Positions 14,800 through 23,665 of a stretch of 30,121 nucleotides of DNA are shown in pieces. The position numbers were made by a program, and so were the translations under genes. The DNA is from Sulfurimonas sp. (GTDB lineage: Bacteria > Campylobacterota > Campylobacteria > Campylobacterales > Sulfurimonadaceae). The notes under the pieces are model-generated. The model was given only the letters and a program-made list of their open reading frames with translations. It did no database searches and had not been told where the DNA came from. Numbering within the stretch: the first letter of the stretch is position 1; each line of letters opens with the position of its first letter. The stretch spans positions 1-30,121 of the forward strand of contig NZ_JALOAN010000028.1 of the NCBI RefSeq assembly GCF_023228785.1. Reading direction: 5' to 3'.

Positions 14800-16200
14800 C
14801 TAGTATCTGTAAGAAACAGCAAATCTTATATCTGAAGAAGTTATATCAACTTTTTTAGGTTCAACCCAACCTGCACAGTTTATGTTTGGAGTGTAGTCAT
14901 GTTGTGCATATGTATATCTGATCTGAGATGGAAGATACTTTACTCCAAAAAGATCGAAATTCCAGTAGGCTTCATATGCAGATCCACGAACCGCTACCTT
15001 AGATCCCATAGCAGTATCTTCGGCCCATGTCATTGGTGTCCAGTATTTTGAGCCTTGATTGTACTCAAAACCAAACTTTCCAGACTCTGTGATCATATCT
15101 GGAATAACTGCACCAACCCAAAAAGATTGACCATCTGTAGAACCACTTGAACCCATTATTTTATGACCACTCTTTGCATTGTAGTTAGTGTAAGCAACAG
15201 AAGCAAAAAGAGTAGTACTATCTAAGAAGTCGCTTATCTCATCACCTACACCATCAACTTTTAAGCCTAAAGAGAAGAGATCTGCATAGCCTGCTGAGCC
15301 TTTTTTAAGAGTTACTCCAGGGTTAGCAACTGGATCTGGAATAAGATTTGGATTTTCACCTTTAGTATCAAAAATATGTGCCCATTGGTACATCACTTGA
15401 TATTGACCATTGTTATATGCATCACCTAGGAACACAAAGAAGTCAACATTTTCATCTTCTTTATCATTTGTAGTAGCATATGGAAACCTCGCTGCTGAGT
15501 CTTCTCCATATACACCATGACCTTCTCCCGTATGTGCTCTACCATATACAAGTTTAGAGTATGCGCCTGTAATAAAGCGGTCCCAACCTAGCTTTAACAT
15601 AACTCCATTTACTTCCATGTTTGTGATATGAGCTAGAGGCGAGCCAGCTTTAGGTTCATTTTCTCTAAAATTTGCTAAAAAACCATTTGTAGCTGGTCTT
15701 CTACCAATACTAAAAGTATATGGCTGTGAACCCACTTTGTTTTTATACACAAAGTAAGCCTCTTTTATCCTCATAACACTATCAGATGCTTTAGATGAAG
15801 CTGACCAATCTTTTAACGGACCTTCGTTATGGTAGAGATCTGCGCCCCATGTTGAATAGACTCCAAAGTTACCAAAAAAAGCGAGACCATCCATCGGTGA
15901 TGCTTTCATTGTAAGAAATAGCCTGCTTGATAGTAGAGAGTGGTTTCTAAATTTCTCTCCAGTATCGTTGTTTTTATACTCTAAAACATCTACAGCATTT
16001 CTAAAATCTATGCCAAATTTGATGTTGTCATTAGCACTTTGTGACTTAACTTCACTTAGTGAGTCTCTTGTTCTTGTGTGATCTTTTTTAAGATCTTGAA
16101 GCTCCTTTGTTAACTCATCTATCTGAGTTTGAACATCCGGACTTGCTAGAAGTGAACTACTTAAAAGAGCAACTGTTGCAATTGATAGAACTTTTTTCAT
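14800..16200 (-). CDS. Outer-membrane beta-barrel (porin-like) protein, DUF3373-like, copy 2
   Basis: 466-residue paralogue of the protein encoded downstream at 12982-14493. It has a signal peptide (MKKVLSIATVALLSSSLLAS), a coiled-coil (VQTQIDELTKELQDLKKDHTRTRDSL), the shared blocks 'DNIKFGIDFRNAVD', 'FSIGRRPATNGFLANFRE', 'HITNMEVNGV', 'GDEISDFLDSTTLFASVAY', 'GKFGFEYNQGSKYWTPMTWAED' and 'GSAYEAYWNFDLF', and ends 'DIRFAVSYRY'. The middle regions, which would be surface loops, differ most from copy 1. A Cys occurs in 'PNINCAGWVEP' near the C-terminus. Start has AGGA about 8 bases upstream. It is probably transcribed separately from copy 1, because a terminator lies between and copy 1 has its own promoter region. 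Substrate unknown. Confidence 0.82.
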   Translation of the reverse strand: MKKVLSIATVALLSSSLLASPDVQTQIDELTKELQDLKKDHTRTRDSLSEVKSQSANDNIKFGIDFRNAVDVLEYKNNDTGEKFRNHSLLSSRLFLTMKASPMDGLAFFGNFGVYSTWGADLYHNEGPLKDWSASSKASDSVMRIKEAYFVYKNKVGSQPYTFSIGRRPATNGFLANFRENEPKAGSPLAHITNMEVNGVMLKLGWDRFITGAYSKLVYGRAHTGEGHGVYGEDSAARFPYATTNDKEDENVDFFVFLGDAYNNGQYQVMYQWAHIFDTKGENPNLIPDPVANPGVTLKKGSAGYADLFSLGLKVDGVGDEISDFLDSTTLFASVAYTNYNAKSGHKIMGSSGSTDGQSFWVGAVIPDMITESGKFGFEYNQGSKYWTPMTWAEDTAMGSKVAVRGSAYEAYWNFDLFGVKYLPSQIRYTYAQHDYTPNINCAGWVEPKKVDITSSDIRFAVSYRY

Positions 16201-16212
16201 TATTATTCCTAC

Positions 16213-16233
16213 GTTAAATTTGTGAAGTTTAAC
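16213..16233. promoter_or_regulatory. Inverted repeat in the leader of barrel copy 2
   Basis: GTTAAA, nine bases, TTTAAC, located 13-33 bases before the start codon and downstream of two overlapping TATAAT-like boxes (minus strand, 16270-16281). It could be an operator or an mRNA hairpin near the ribosome site. It differs from the module used by copy 1, hinting at different control of the two copies. Confidence 0.35.
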
Positions 16234-16289
16234 ATAGATAACTTTAGATAATTTTAAAGATTTGTTTGAATTATAATTATAACTTATTC

Positions 16290-17135
16290 TTAGAATATTT
16301 GAAATGCGATAAGACTTATTGCCATAACAAACATACCAAGAGTGATACCGACTATGGTTGTGTGGGCGTTACCGTAAACTCTTGCCGCTGGAAGAAGTTC
16401 ATCAAATGATATATAGACCATGATCCCCGCAACAATTGCAAAGGTAATGCCAAGTGTTGCATCTCCCATAAAGGGGAAAATAAGGAAAAATCCCACAAGC
16501 GCTCCAACAGGCTCTGCTAACCCTGAAAGAGTTGCATACCAAAATGCACTTTTTTTATTTCCTGTAGCGTGATAGATAGGTAGAGATACTGCCATTCCTT
16601 CTGGGATGTTATGAATAGCGATTGCAAAAGCGATAGATATGCCGACACTTGGATTTTCTAGGGCAGATACGAAAGTCGCAAAACCTTCAGGAAAGTTATG
16701 TATGGCAATGGCAAGAGCGGTAAAAACACCAGTTCGTTTGAGTGAAGAATTTCTTATAAGAGAAGCTTTTGTATCTGGTTTTAACTCTAGTAGTTCACTA
16801 TTGCTTTTGGTTTCATGCGGATTTACATCTTCGGGAATTATCTTATCTATGAACGCAGTTAACAAAATTCCTGCAAAAAAATATAGGATAGTTAAAGATT
16901 CACCGATGATTTGGCTTGAGTAGATCTGTGAAAAGGACTCTTTTGATTTGACTAAGATCTCCATAAAGGAGACATAGATCATCACACCTGCAGAAAAACC
17001 CATGCCGATGGATAAAATAGTGTAGTTATTTCTTTTTGAGAAAAATGCTAAAACGGCACCTATTGAAGTAGAGGTCCCTGCCAAAAAAGTAAGCATAAAG
17101 GCAAAAAGAAAAGTCTCAAGGGATATATCTTGCAT
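16290..17135 (-). CDS. zupT: ZIP-family metal transporter, ZupT-like
   Basis: Inner-membrane divalent metal (zinc, also iron or manganese in relatives) importer of 281 residues with about eight hydrophobic segments. The two diagnostic metal-site motifs are HNFPEG (146-151) and HNIPEG (175-180), in neighbouring helices. The cytosolic loop near 100-135 is acidic and Ser/Lys-rich but lacks the usual His cluster. The gene begins 24 bases after the recJ stop on the same strand and so probably belongs to the pyrG-recJ-zupT transcript. The ribosome site is weak (TAGG). Together with znuACB at 25.5 kb the window carries both a ZIP and an ABC route for zinc uptake. Confidence 0.9.
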   Translation of the reverse strand: MQDISLETFLFAFMLTFLAGTSTSIGAVLAFFSKRNNYTILSIGMGFSAGVMIYVSFMEILVKSKESFSQIYSSQIIGESLTILYFFAGILLTAFIDKIIPEDVNPHETKSNSELLELKPDTKASLIRNSSLKRTGVFTALAIAIHNFPEGFATFVSALENPSVGISIAFAIAIHNIPEGMAVSLPIYHATGNKKSAFWYATLSGLAEPVGALVGFFLIFPFMGDATLGITFAIVAGIMVYISFDELLPAARVYGNAHTTIVGITLGMFVMAISLIAFQIF

Positions 17136-17159
17136 ACCAAGCCTAGAAAATAGTTTGAG

Positions 17160-18737
17160 TTAGTATAGCTTATTTAGAAGAAGTTGTGTGGAGACTCTGT
17201 TGTTGAACTCATTTTTACTAACTCTATAACTACATGTGAGTTTTCTGTTTTTTGGCATATGAAAAATAGTTCTAAAAGCTATGATCTCTATGGTCTTTGT
17301 ATGGTGTGGATATTGTCTAAGAGTTATTCTAGAGTGTGAATTGTCACTTCCCATAAGTTTTATATCTACAACTTCTGCATCTTGAAGTAAAAAACTAGGA
17401 CGATTGTTTGCTTCTCCAAAAGGCTCAAAACTCTCTAATAGATCTAGTAGTTCATAGTCAATATCTTCAGCATCTAAGATGCCTAAAACTTCATCTTTTG
17501 CTATAAAAGCATCTGCAGGAATTGAGGATGCACTCTTGTTGATGGCTACTCTAAAACTCTCAATATCTTGCTCCATCAGCCCTAAACCAGCAGCCATCTT
17601 GTGCCCACCAAACTTAGTTAACAAGTGTTCATTGGCTTTTATAAGCGCATAAATACTAACCTCGCCTATGCTTCTAGCACTTCCCTTTGCTATGCCATCT
17701 TTTATGTTTAAAACTATGGCAGGTTTTGCAAACTTATCTACAAGTCTAGAAGCCACGATACCAACAACTCCCTCATGCCAGTTCTCGCTTGCTACGACTA
17801 TGATGCTATCATCTTCATTTACTTCAAGTATAGCCTCACTCGTAGCTTCTTGTTCAGTCTCTTTTCTAAGTTCATTTAAAAGTGTGAGCTTCTCAAACTG
17901 CTCATATGCCTTTTGTAGAGTTGGGGCTGTGAAAAACTCTAGTGCGATGGAAGCATCTTCGAGTCTTCCTGCGGAGTTTATACGAGGAGCTATTTGAAAA
18001 GCTATATCTTCTGAAGAGATGCTAGACTTGTTTAAAAAGTCTCTTATGATGATGGAAGCTGGTCTTTGAGATCTCTTTAAAACTTTTAAGCCCTCTCTTA
18101 CAAGGGTTCTGTTTATGTCGATGAGTGGCATAATGTCTGCAATGATAGCGATGGCTAAAATGTCTAAAAACTCTCTCATATCTATCTTAAGATCTAGCTC
18201 CCTTTTAACTAAAGCCAGAAGCAACCATGCTACTTGAGCACCACAGATCTCTTTAAAAGGATAGTTACAATCATCAAGCTTTGGATCTACTATAGTGTAA
18301 GCATCTGGTAGATCTGCACTTGGTGTATGATGATCTGTTATGATGAGATCTATGCCTCTTTCTTTGCAGATACGAGCGGCTTCTATAGCTGTTATGCCAT
18401 TGTCTACAGTTATGATGAGATCTGCATCTACTCTCTCTAAAACGTTAGGACTAACCCCATATCCATCTCTAAAGCGGTTTGGGATGATGGCATCTAGTGG
18501 ATATGGGATCTGCTTAAAAAACTCCACCATAATAGCACTAGAACTTATCCCATCTACATCATAATCTCCGACAAGAGTGATCTTTTGTCTAGATCTTATG
18601 GCATCTGCAATTCTTTTTGCTGAAGTAGTTGCATCTTTTAAGAGGGCTGGATCTGGGATCTCTTTGAGTTTTTTATCTCCACTCTCAAAGCGACAAGAGA
18701 GTAGCTCAAAGAGTGCTTGTTTGTTTAGTATCTTCAA
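17160..18737 (-). CDS. recJ: Single-stranded-DNA-specific exonuclease RecJ (TTG start)
   Basis: 5'-3' single-strand DNA exonuclease of recombination and mismatch repair, 525 residues. DHH phosphoesterase motifs are GDYDVDG (57-63), 'VDNGITA' (111-117), DHH at 135-137 and 'DPKLDD' (151-156). 'RINSAGR' follows at 252-258. The DHHA1 domain has GGHKMAAG at 377-384, and a C-terminal OB-like domain ends the protein. The start codon is a TTG directly after the pyrG stop codon (TAG-TTG) with no gap; no ATG fits before the conserved N-terminus and no strong ribosome site is visible. Translation is therefore probably coupled to pyrG. Length is at the short end for RecJ, typical for this phylum. Confidence 0.93.
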   Translation of the reverse strand: MKILNKQALFELLSCRFESGDKKLKEIPDPALLKDATTSAKRIADAIRSRQKITLVGDYDVDGISSSAIMVEFFKQIPYPLDAIIPNRFRDGYGVSPNVLERVDADLIITVDNGITAIEAARICKERGIDLIITDHHTPSADLPDAYTIVDPKLDDCNYPFKEICGAQVAWLLLALVKRELDLKIDMREFLDILAIAIIADIMPLIDINRTLVREGLKVLKRSQRPASIIIRDFLNKSSISSEDIAFQIAPRINSAGRLEDASIALEFFTAPTLQKAYEQFEKLTLLNELRKETEQEATSEAILEVNEDDSIIVVASENWHEGVVGIVASRLVDKFAKPAIVLNIKDGIAKGSARSIGEVSIYALIKANEHLLTKFGGHKMAAGLGLMEQDIESFRVAINKSASSIPADAFIAKDEVLGILDAEDIDYELLDLLESFEPFGEANNRPSFLLQDAEVVDIKLMGSDNSHSRITLRQYPHHTKTIEIIAFRTIFHMPKNRKLTCSYRVSKNEFNNRVSTQLLLNKLY

Positions 18738-20360
18738 CTACTCAAGAGCACCAAGAGATGCTTTAACAAAAGCGAGGATAGAAGGGTTTGGAGTTTGAAG
18801 TCTTGAGGTAAACTCTGGATGAAACTGAACACCTAAAAACCAAGGATGCCCTTCTATCTCAACACTCTCTATAAGTCCATCATATTCGCCCGTTACAATC
18901 ATTCCAGCAGCTTCAAGTTGATCTCTATATGCAGGATTGGCTTCATAACGATGACGATGTCTTTCATATATTGTTTTTTCACCATTGTAAGCTTCTCTGA
19001 TTATAGAACCCTCTTTTGTGTCGCATGGATACTCTCCAAGTCTAAGTGTTCCACCCATTGGAGATTTGTGAGTTCTTATCTGCGAATCTCCATTTTGATC
19101 TAAAAAGTTGTCTATAAGATAGACCATAGGATGAGGAGTTTCTTCATCGAACTCAACAGAGTTTGCACCCTCTAAACCTAAAACATTTCTAGCGTACTCA
19201 ACTAAAGTGAGCTGCATACCAAGACAGATCCCAAGATAAGGGATCTTGTTAACTCTCGCGTACTCTATGGCTTTTATCTTACCCTCAACTCCACGATTTC
19301 CAAAACCGCCAGCTACTAAGATGGAGTCACAATCACCAAGTAGTACTTCAGCTCCTCGCTCCTCAACTTCTTCAGAATCTACCCAAGTTATATCTACTCT
19401 AGTATCAAGATGAGCGCCTGAATGGATAAGTGATTCTGTTAGTGATTTGTAAGCCTCTTTTAACTCTAAATACTTTCCAACAAAACCTACAACTACACGG
19501 TTTTTGGGCTGAACTATCTTTTTAACTAGAGAGTCCCACTCTTCCATATCAGGATCAAGTTCCCCTAGATCTAGCTCTTTTGCTATAGGTTTTAAAATAT
19601 TTTGTCTTAAAAAAGTAACAGGAATATCATAAATAGTAGCAGCATCAAGTGCTTCAATGACACTATCTTGAGAGACATCACAGCTCATTGCTAGCTTTTT
19701 CTTAAAAGTTTTTGGCAGAGGAAATTCACTTCTTGCAATAATCATCTGCGGAGTAATCCCAATACGACGAAGCTCTTGAACTGAGTGCTGAGTAGGCTTC
19801 GATTTCATCTCTCCAGCTGCTTTTATATAAGGTATAAGAGTTACATGGATAAAAAAAGTACCAACAACTTCTTCATCATGCTTCATCTGCCTAATAGCTT
19901 CCATAAAAGGAAGACCTTCTATATCTCCAACAGTTCCGCCAAGCTCAACAACTAAGATCTCATGGCCTTCACCAGCTAGTTTTATGCGGTTTACGATTTC
20001 GCCTACAATGTGAGGAATAACTTGAATAGTCTGCCCTAGGTAACCACCAGCTCGCTCACGCTCTATAACACTTGAGTAGACTTGACCTGTAGTAAAGTTA
20101 CTAGACTTTAAGTATGAAGTGTCAAGAAATCTCTCATAGTTTCCTATGTCTAGATCTGTTTCAGCCCCATCTTTTGTGACAAAAACTTCACCATGTTCTA
20201 GTGGACTCATAGTCCCTGGATCTACATTTATATAAGGGTCAATTTTTAGCATGCCGACTTTTTTACCAGAGTGTTTAAGCAGTGTTCCGACACTTGCTGC
20301 TGTTATCCCTTTTCCAAGAGAACTTAAAACTCCACCAGTTACAAAAATATACTTTGTCAT
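18738..20360 (-). CDS. pyrG: CTP synthase
   Basis: Makes CTP from UTP, ATP and glutamine. 540 residues from the ATG at 20360, which has AGGA about 8 bases upstream and begins exactly at the conserved 'MTKYIFVTGGVLSSLGKGI'. A frame-open ATG 39 bases upstream would add an unlikely leader. The synthetase domain shows the P-loop-like N-terminus, 'KIDPYINVDPGTMSPLEHGEVFV' in pieces, and 'GGTVGDIEGLPF'; the glutaminase domain has the nucleophile Cys in 'GICLGMQ' and the His/Glu pair in 'QFHPEF'. The gene heads the pyrG-recJ-zupT run and is divergent from the Kef-type antiporter. Confidence 0.96.
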   Translation of the reverse strand: MTKYIFVTGGVLSSLGKGITAASVGTLLKHSGKKVGMLKIDPYINVDPGTMSPLEHGEVFVTKDGAETDLDIGNYERFLDTSYLKSSNFTTGQVYSSVIERERAGGYLGQTIQVIPHIVGEIVNRIKLAGEGHEILVVELGGTVGDIEGLPFMEAIRQMKHDEEVVGTFFIHVTLIPYIKAAGEMKSKPTQHSVQELRRIGITPQMIIARSEFPLPKTFKKKLAMSCDVSQDSVIEALDAATIYDIPVTFLRQNILKPIAKELDLGELDPDMEEWDSLVKKIVQPKNRVVVGFVGKYLELKEAYKSLTESLIHSGAHLDTRVDITWVDSEEVEERGAEVLLGDCDSILVAGGFGNRGVEGKIKAIEYARVNKIPYLGICLGMQLTLVEYARNVLGLEGANSVEFDEETPHPMVYLIDNFLDQNGDSQIRTHKSPMGGTLRLGEYPCDTKEGSIIREAYNGEKTIYERHRHRYEANPAYRDQLEAAGMIVTGEYDGLIESVEIEGHPWFLGVQFHPEFTSRLQTPNPSILAFVKASLGALE

Positions 20361-20464
20361 GCTTTTTCCTAATTTATAGTTTTTGATTTTGCCTGTCACT
20401 GAGATAGCATCTACTCACGTAAGCGAGATGTATAGTGACTATTTTTAAATATAATTAATCGCGG

Positions 20465-20524
20465 ATTATATTACAGAGTCTCTTAAAATCTCTATAGCTC
20501 TTTTTAAAAAAGATATTATATAAT
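20465..20524. promoter_or_regulatory. Divergent promoter region for pyrG and the CPA2 antiporter
   Basis: The gap between the two start codons (20361-20549) has no gene. A plus-strand TATAAT at 20519-20524, 25 bases before the antiporter ATG, is a good -10 box. On the minus strand TATAAT at 20470-20465 could start pyrG with a leader near 100 bases. Confidence 0.45.
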
Positions 20525-20549
20525 TGCAAAAATTAACGCAAGGCTTTTG

Positions 20550-22172
20550 ATGGACGCAACACTTTTATATATTGTTATGGCTCTAGGTATTTCTACAGTT
20601 TTTAACTTACTTTTAAAACGCCTAGGAGTCTCACAGATCATTGGTTACATACTAACAGGAACTGTTCTTGTATATGCTTTTGATCTGCAATATTTAAAAG
20701 AGTCGAGCACACTAGAACATATCGGTGAGTTTGGTATAGTTTTTTTGATGTTTACTATAGGGCTTGAGATCTCTTTAAACAAAATGAACTCCATGAAAAA
20801 AGAGATATTTTTAAATGGTTTCTTACAAGTTGGACTAACAGCAGCGGTTGTTTTTGCCATTGCACACTTTGTTTTTAGTATGGAGACTATCTCTGCTGTT
20901 ATCTTATCTTTAGCATTTGCACTCTCTTCTACTGCTGTAGTTTTAAGCTACTTAAAGGCTTCAAAAGAGATATATACGCCCTATGGACAAAGAGCTACGG
21001 GGATACTTATATTTCAAGATATTGCAGTTATCCCAATACTAATACTTTTAAGTTTTTTAACAAGTAGTGGTGATAGCTCAATTGCAGTTATATTAAGAGA
21101 TACTGCCATAAGTGCCATCATAGTTGTAGGACTTCTTTTTGTAGTTGGTAAAAGACTTATGACATGGCTTTTACACTTCTCAACATCAAGTGAAGTAGAA
21201 GAGCTTTTTATGGGATCTGTACTTTTTATAGTTATAAGTGCCTCACTTTTGGCATCTTTTTTTGGCTTTACTTACTCACTTGGTGCTTTTGTGGCTGGGA
21301 TGATAATAGCTGAGACAAAGTACCATCACAAAGTGGAGTTTGATATAGCGCCATTTAAAGATATCTTGCTTGGAACATTTTTTATCATCGTTGGAATGAA
21401 GATAGATCTGATGTACTTCATAAACCATTTTTGGCTTACAGTTGGCATCTTTGTTCTTGTTTTAATTATAAAAACACTTATTATGTATATACTGCTTCGT
21501 ATAACAAGTGAACATGCCACTTCACTAAAGACTTCTCTTGCCCTTTCTCAAGTTGGAGAGTTTTCTTTTGTAATCTTTGCAGTCGCGTCTAACGGCGGGC
21601 TATTAGAAAAAGATCTAGAGGCTCTTTTTGTTCTTGTTGTAATCTTTTCTATGATGATAACGCCATTTTTTATCTCTAGAATTAGTGGAGCAATTGACTA
21701 TTTTACTCGTGAGGAATATTTAGCGATAGATACTAAAGAGTTTGCTAGAAGAAAAGATCATGTCATCGTTTGTGGTTACAGTATTATAGGTAAGTTTGTT
21801 GCTAAAGAGCTTGAAGCTGTAGATGCACCTCATGTTGTAATAGACAACTCTCCAAAACATGTTCAAGAAGCTATAAAAGCGGGTAAAGAGGCTTATTTAG
21901 GGGATATGTCAAAACTCTCAATGCTTGAAGCACTAAATGCTGAGAGTTCAGTAGCGGTGATCGTAACACTTGACAACATTGATAAAAAACGTGCTATTTG
22001 TGAAGCAGTACTCAAACATACAAAGGACATAAACCTTATAGTAAAAGTAGCATCGCTTGAAGAGATAAAAGCACTACAAGATCTTGATATTACGGTTATG
22101 GTAGATTCTAAGCGTGAGGTTGGCAAGGTTCTTGTTGAGAAGATGATGAGCTGCAAATTAAGAAATATATAG
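20550..22172 (+). CDS. CPA2-family monovalent cation:proton antiporter, Kef-type, with TrkA-N domain
   Basis: Inner-membrane antiporter, probably K+/H+ exchange, 540 residues from the ATG at 20550 (a TTG one codon earlier is less likely; AAGG lies 6 bases before the ATG). About 12 hydrophobic segments fill residues 1-385, with Kef/CPA2 features such as 'LGVSQIIGYILTG', 'FGIVFLMFTIGLEIS', 'ALSSTAVVLSYL', 'GQRATGILIFQDIAVIP' and 'LALSQVGEFSFVIF'. The C-terminal part has an RCK/TrkA-N Rossmann domain beginning 'DHVIVCGYSIIGKFVAKEL', with 'VVIDN' and a 'GDMS' motif, which would bind NAD(H) and gate the channel. A C-terminal TrkA-C domain is absent. It is convergent with another antiporter gene. 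Confidence 0.88.
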   Translation: MDATLLYIVMALGISTVFNLLLKRLGVSQIIGYILTGTVLVYAFDLQYLKESSTLEHIGEFGIVFLMFTIGLEISLNKMNSMKKEIFLNGFLQVGLTAAVVFAIAHFVFSMETISAVILSLAFALSSTAVVLSYLKASKEIYTPYGQRATGILIFQDIAVIPILILLSFLTSSGDSSIAVILRDTAISAIIVVGLLFVVGKRLMTWLLHFSTSSEVEELFMGSVLFIVISASLLASFFGFTYSLGAFVAGMIIAETKYHHKVEFDIAPFKDILLGTFFIIVGMKIDLMYFINHFWLTVGIFVLVLIIKTLIMYILLRITSEHATSLKTSLALSQVGEFSFVIFAVASNGGLLEKDLEALFVLVVIFSMMITPFFISRISGAIDYFTREEYLAIDTKEFARRKDHVIVCGYSIIGKFVAKELEAVDAPHVVIDNSPKHVQEAIKAGKEAYLGDMSKLSMLEALNAESSVAVIVTLDNIDKKRAICEAVLKHTKDINLIVKVASLEEIKALQDLDITVMVDSKREVGKVLVEKMMSCKLRNI

Positions 22173-22196
22173 AGATGTCGTTGAGCCACAACTATT

Positions 22197-23645
22197 TTAT
22201 GTAAAGCGCTCTAAGCCTTTTTTATACTGTTTTTTTGTTCCACACTGAATGAGTAGCATATCGTTTTCTTCAAGTAGTGTAGATCCAGTAGGCTTGAAAT
22301 ATCTACCATTGCGGTTAATTAGAAGAATTAAAAAATCTAGCGGTAGATCAAGTTCCACAATACTTTTGTTTATGACAGGAGAACTTTTTTGGATATAAAA
22401 CTGTTTTAATGACTTGTAAAAAAGTGGAGAAAATGATATTTTTTTGTCTTTGTCATCTTTAGTCACTTCAACTTTTAGCCATCTTGCAACAAATGGCAGA
22501 GATGTACCTTGAATTAAAATAGATGCAAGAACAATGAAAAAAACCATATTAAAGATCAAGGCAGAGTGTTCAAAATTTTCTATAAATGGGTATGTTGCTA
22601 AAATAATTGGAACCGACCCTCTAAGCCCAACCCACGAGATAAACAACTTCTCCCTAAAAGGAAATGTGCTAAAGTGCATACTCAAAAAGACTCCCAAAGG
22701 ACGAGCAACAAACATCAACCAAAAAGCAATAGCTAAAGAAGATAGTGCAACATTTGGTAGTTCTGATGGAAAAACTAATAAGCCTAAGACTAAAAAGACA
22801 GCAATTTGCATCATCCATGAGACACCATCATGAAAACCTACAAGATTTTTTTTGTGAACAAACTCTTTGGTATTGGCTGCTATTCCTGCTATATAAACCG
22901 CTAAAAATCCATTTCCATCTAACATAGAAGTACTTGAGAACAATAACAAAACCCATCCAATAGTAAGGACTGGATAGAGCCCGTAAAAACTCAAATGAAC
23001 TCTATTTAAAATCATAGGAAGTGTGATCCCAAAGATATACCCTAAGACTCCCCCGATAATAAACTGTAAGAAAAACTCTAAGATCCACTCACCTACAGAA
23101 GGAAGTTGTGGCAAAATAATCATTTGCAAGATAGCAATAGTTAGAAAAATAGCCATTGGATCATTACTTCCAGATTCAAGTTCTAAGAGCGGAGCTAACT
23201 TTTTCCTTAAGTGAATTCCTTTTGCTCGCAGGATTGCAAAGACAGCGGCAGCATCAGTTGAAGAGATAATAGCGCCTATTAGCAAAGACTCTAAAAAGCT
23301 AAAGTCAAAAAGAAAGTAAATGCCGATGGCTACTACTAGTGCTGTTAGCACTACACCTAAGGTTGCTAGTAAAATCCCTTCTTTTAAGACGGGTTTAATA
23401 GCTCTAAAAGCAGTATCAAGACCTCCACCAAAAAGAATAAAAATCAGAGCAACTGTTCCTACATTTCGTGCGATTTCTACATCATCAAAGTGAATTCCTA
23501 ACAAGCCATCTGAGCCAGCAAGCATTCCTAAGCCTAAAAATATAAAGAGAGCGGGAACCCCAAAAGTATTTGAGAGTTTACTCGCAAGTACGCTCAAAAG
23601 GGTTAAAAAAGCAATGACAAGAAGATAGATATCGAGTGTTTCCAT
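22197..23645 (-). CDS. CPA1-family K+/H+ antiporter, NhaP2/CvrA-like, with TrkA-C domain
   Basis: 482-residue inner-membrane antiporter. The membrane part (about 12 segments) has the hallmark 'GAIISSTDAAAVFAIL' and 'LLELESGSNDPMAIFLTIAI', together with 'SWVGLRGSVPIILATYP'. Residues after about 395 form a soluble TrkA-C-like domain ('SPVINKSIVELDLPLDFLILLINRNGRYFKPTGSTLLEENDMLLIQCG' in pieces), as in NhaP2. It is shorter than enterobacterial NhaP2 because the extra C-terminal CorC-like domain is missing. It starts 20 bases after pyrE on the same strand, so it ends the frr-pyrE-antiporter run. The ion could be K+ or Na+; K+ is favoured by the TrkA-C domain. Confidence 0.87.
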   Translation of the reverse strand: METLDIYLLVIAFLTLLSVLASKLSNTFGVPALFIFLGLGMLAGSDGLLGIHFDDVEIARNVGTVALIFILFGGGLDTAFRAIKPVLKEGILLATLGVVLTALVVAIGIYFLFDFSFLESLLIGAIISSTDAAAVFAILRAKGIHLRKKLAPLLELESGSNDPMAIFLTIAILQMIILPQLPSVGEWILEFFLQFIIGGVLGYIFGITLPMILNRVHLSFYGLYPVLTIGWVLLLFSSTSMLDGNGFLAVYIAGIAANTKEFVHKKNLVGFHDGVSWMMQIAVFLVLGLLVFPSELPNVALSSLAIAFWLMFVARPLGVFLSMHFSTFPFREKLFISWVGLRGSVPIILATYPFIENFEHSALIFNMVFFIVLASILIQGTSLPFVARWLKVEVTKDDKDKKISFSPLFYKSLKQFYIQKSSPVINKSIVELDLPLDFLILLINRNGRYFKPTGSTLLEENDMLLIQCGTKKQYKKGLERFT

Positions 23646-23665
23646 GCCTTTTTAACCTTTGGTTT

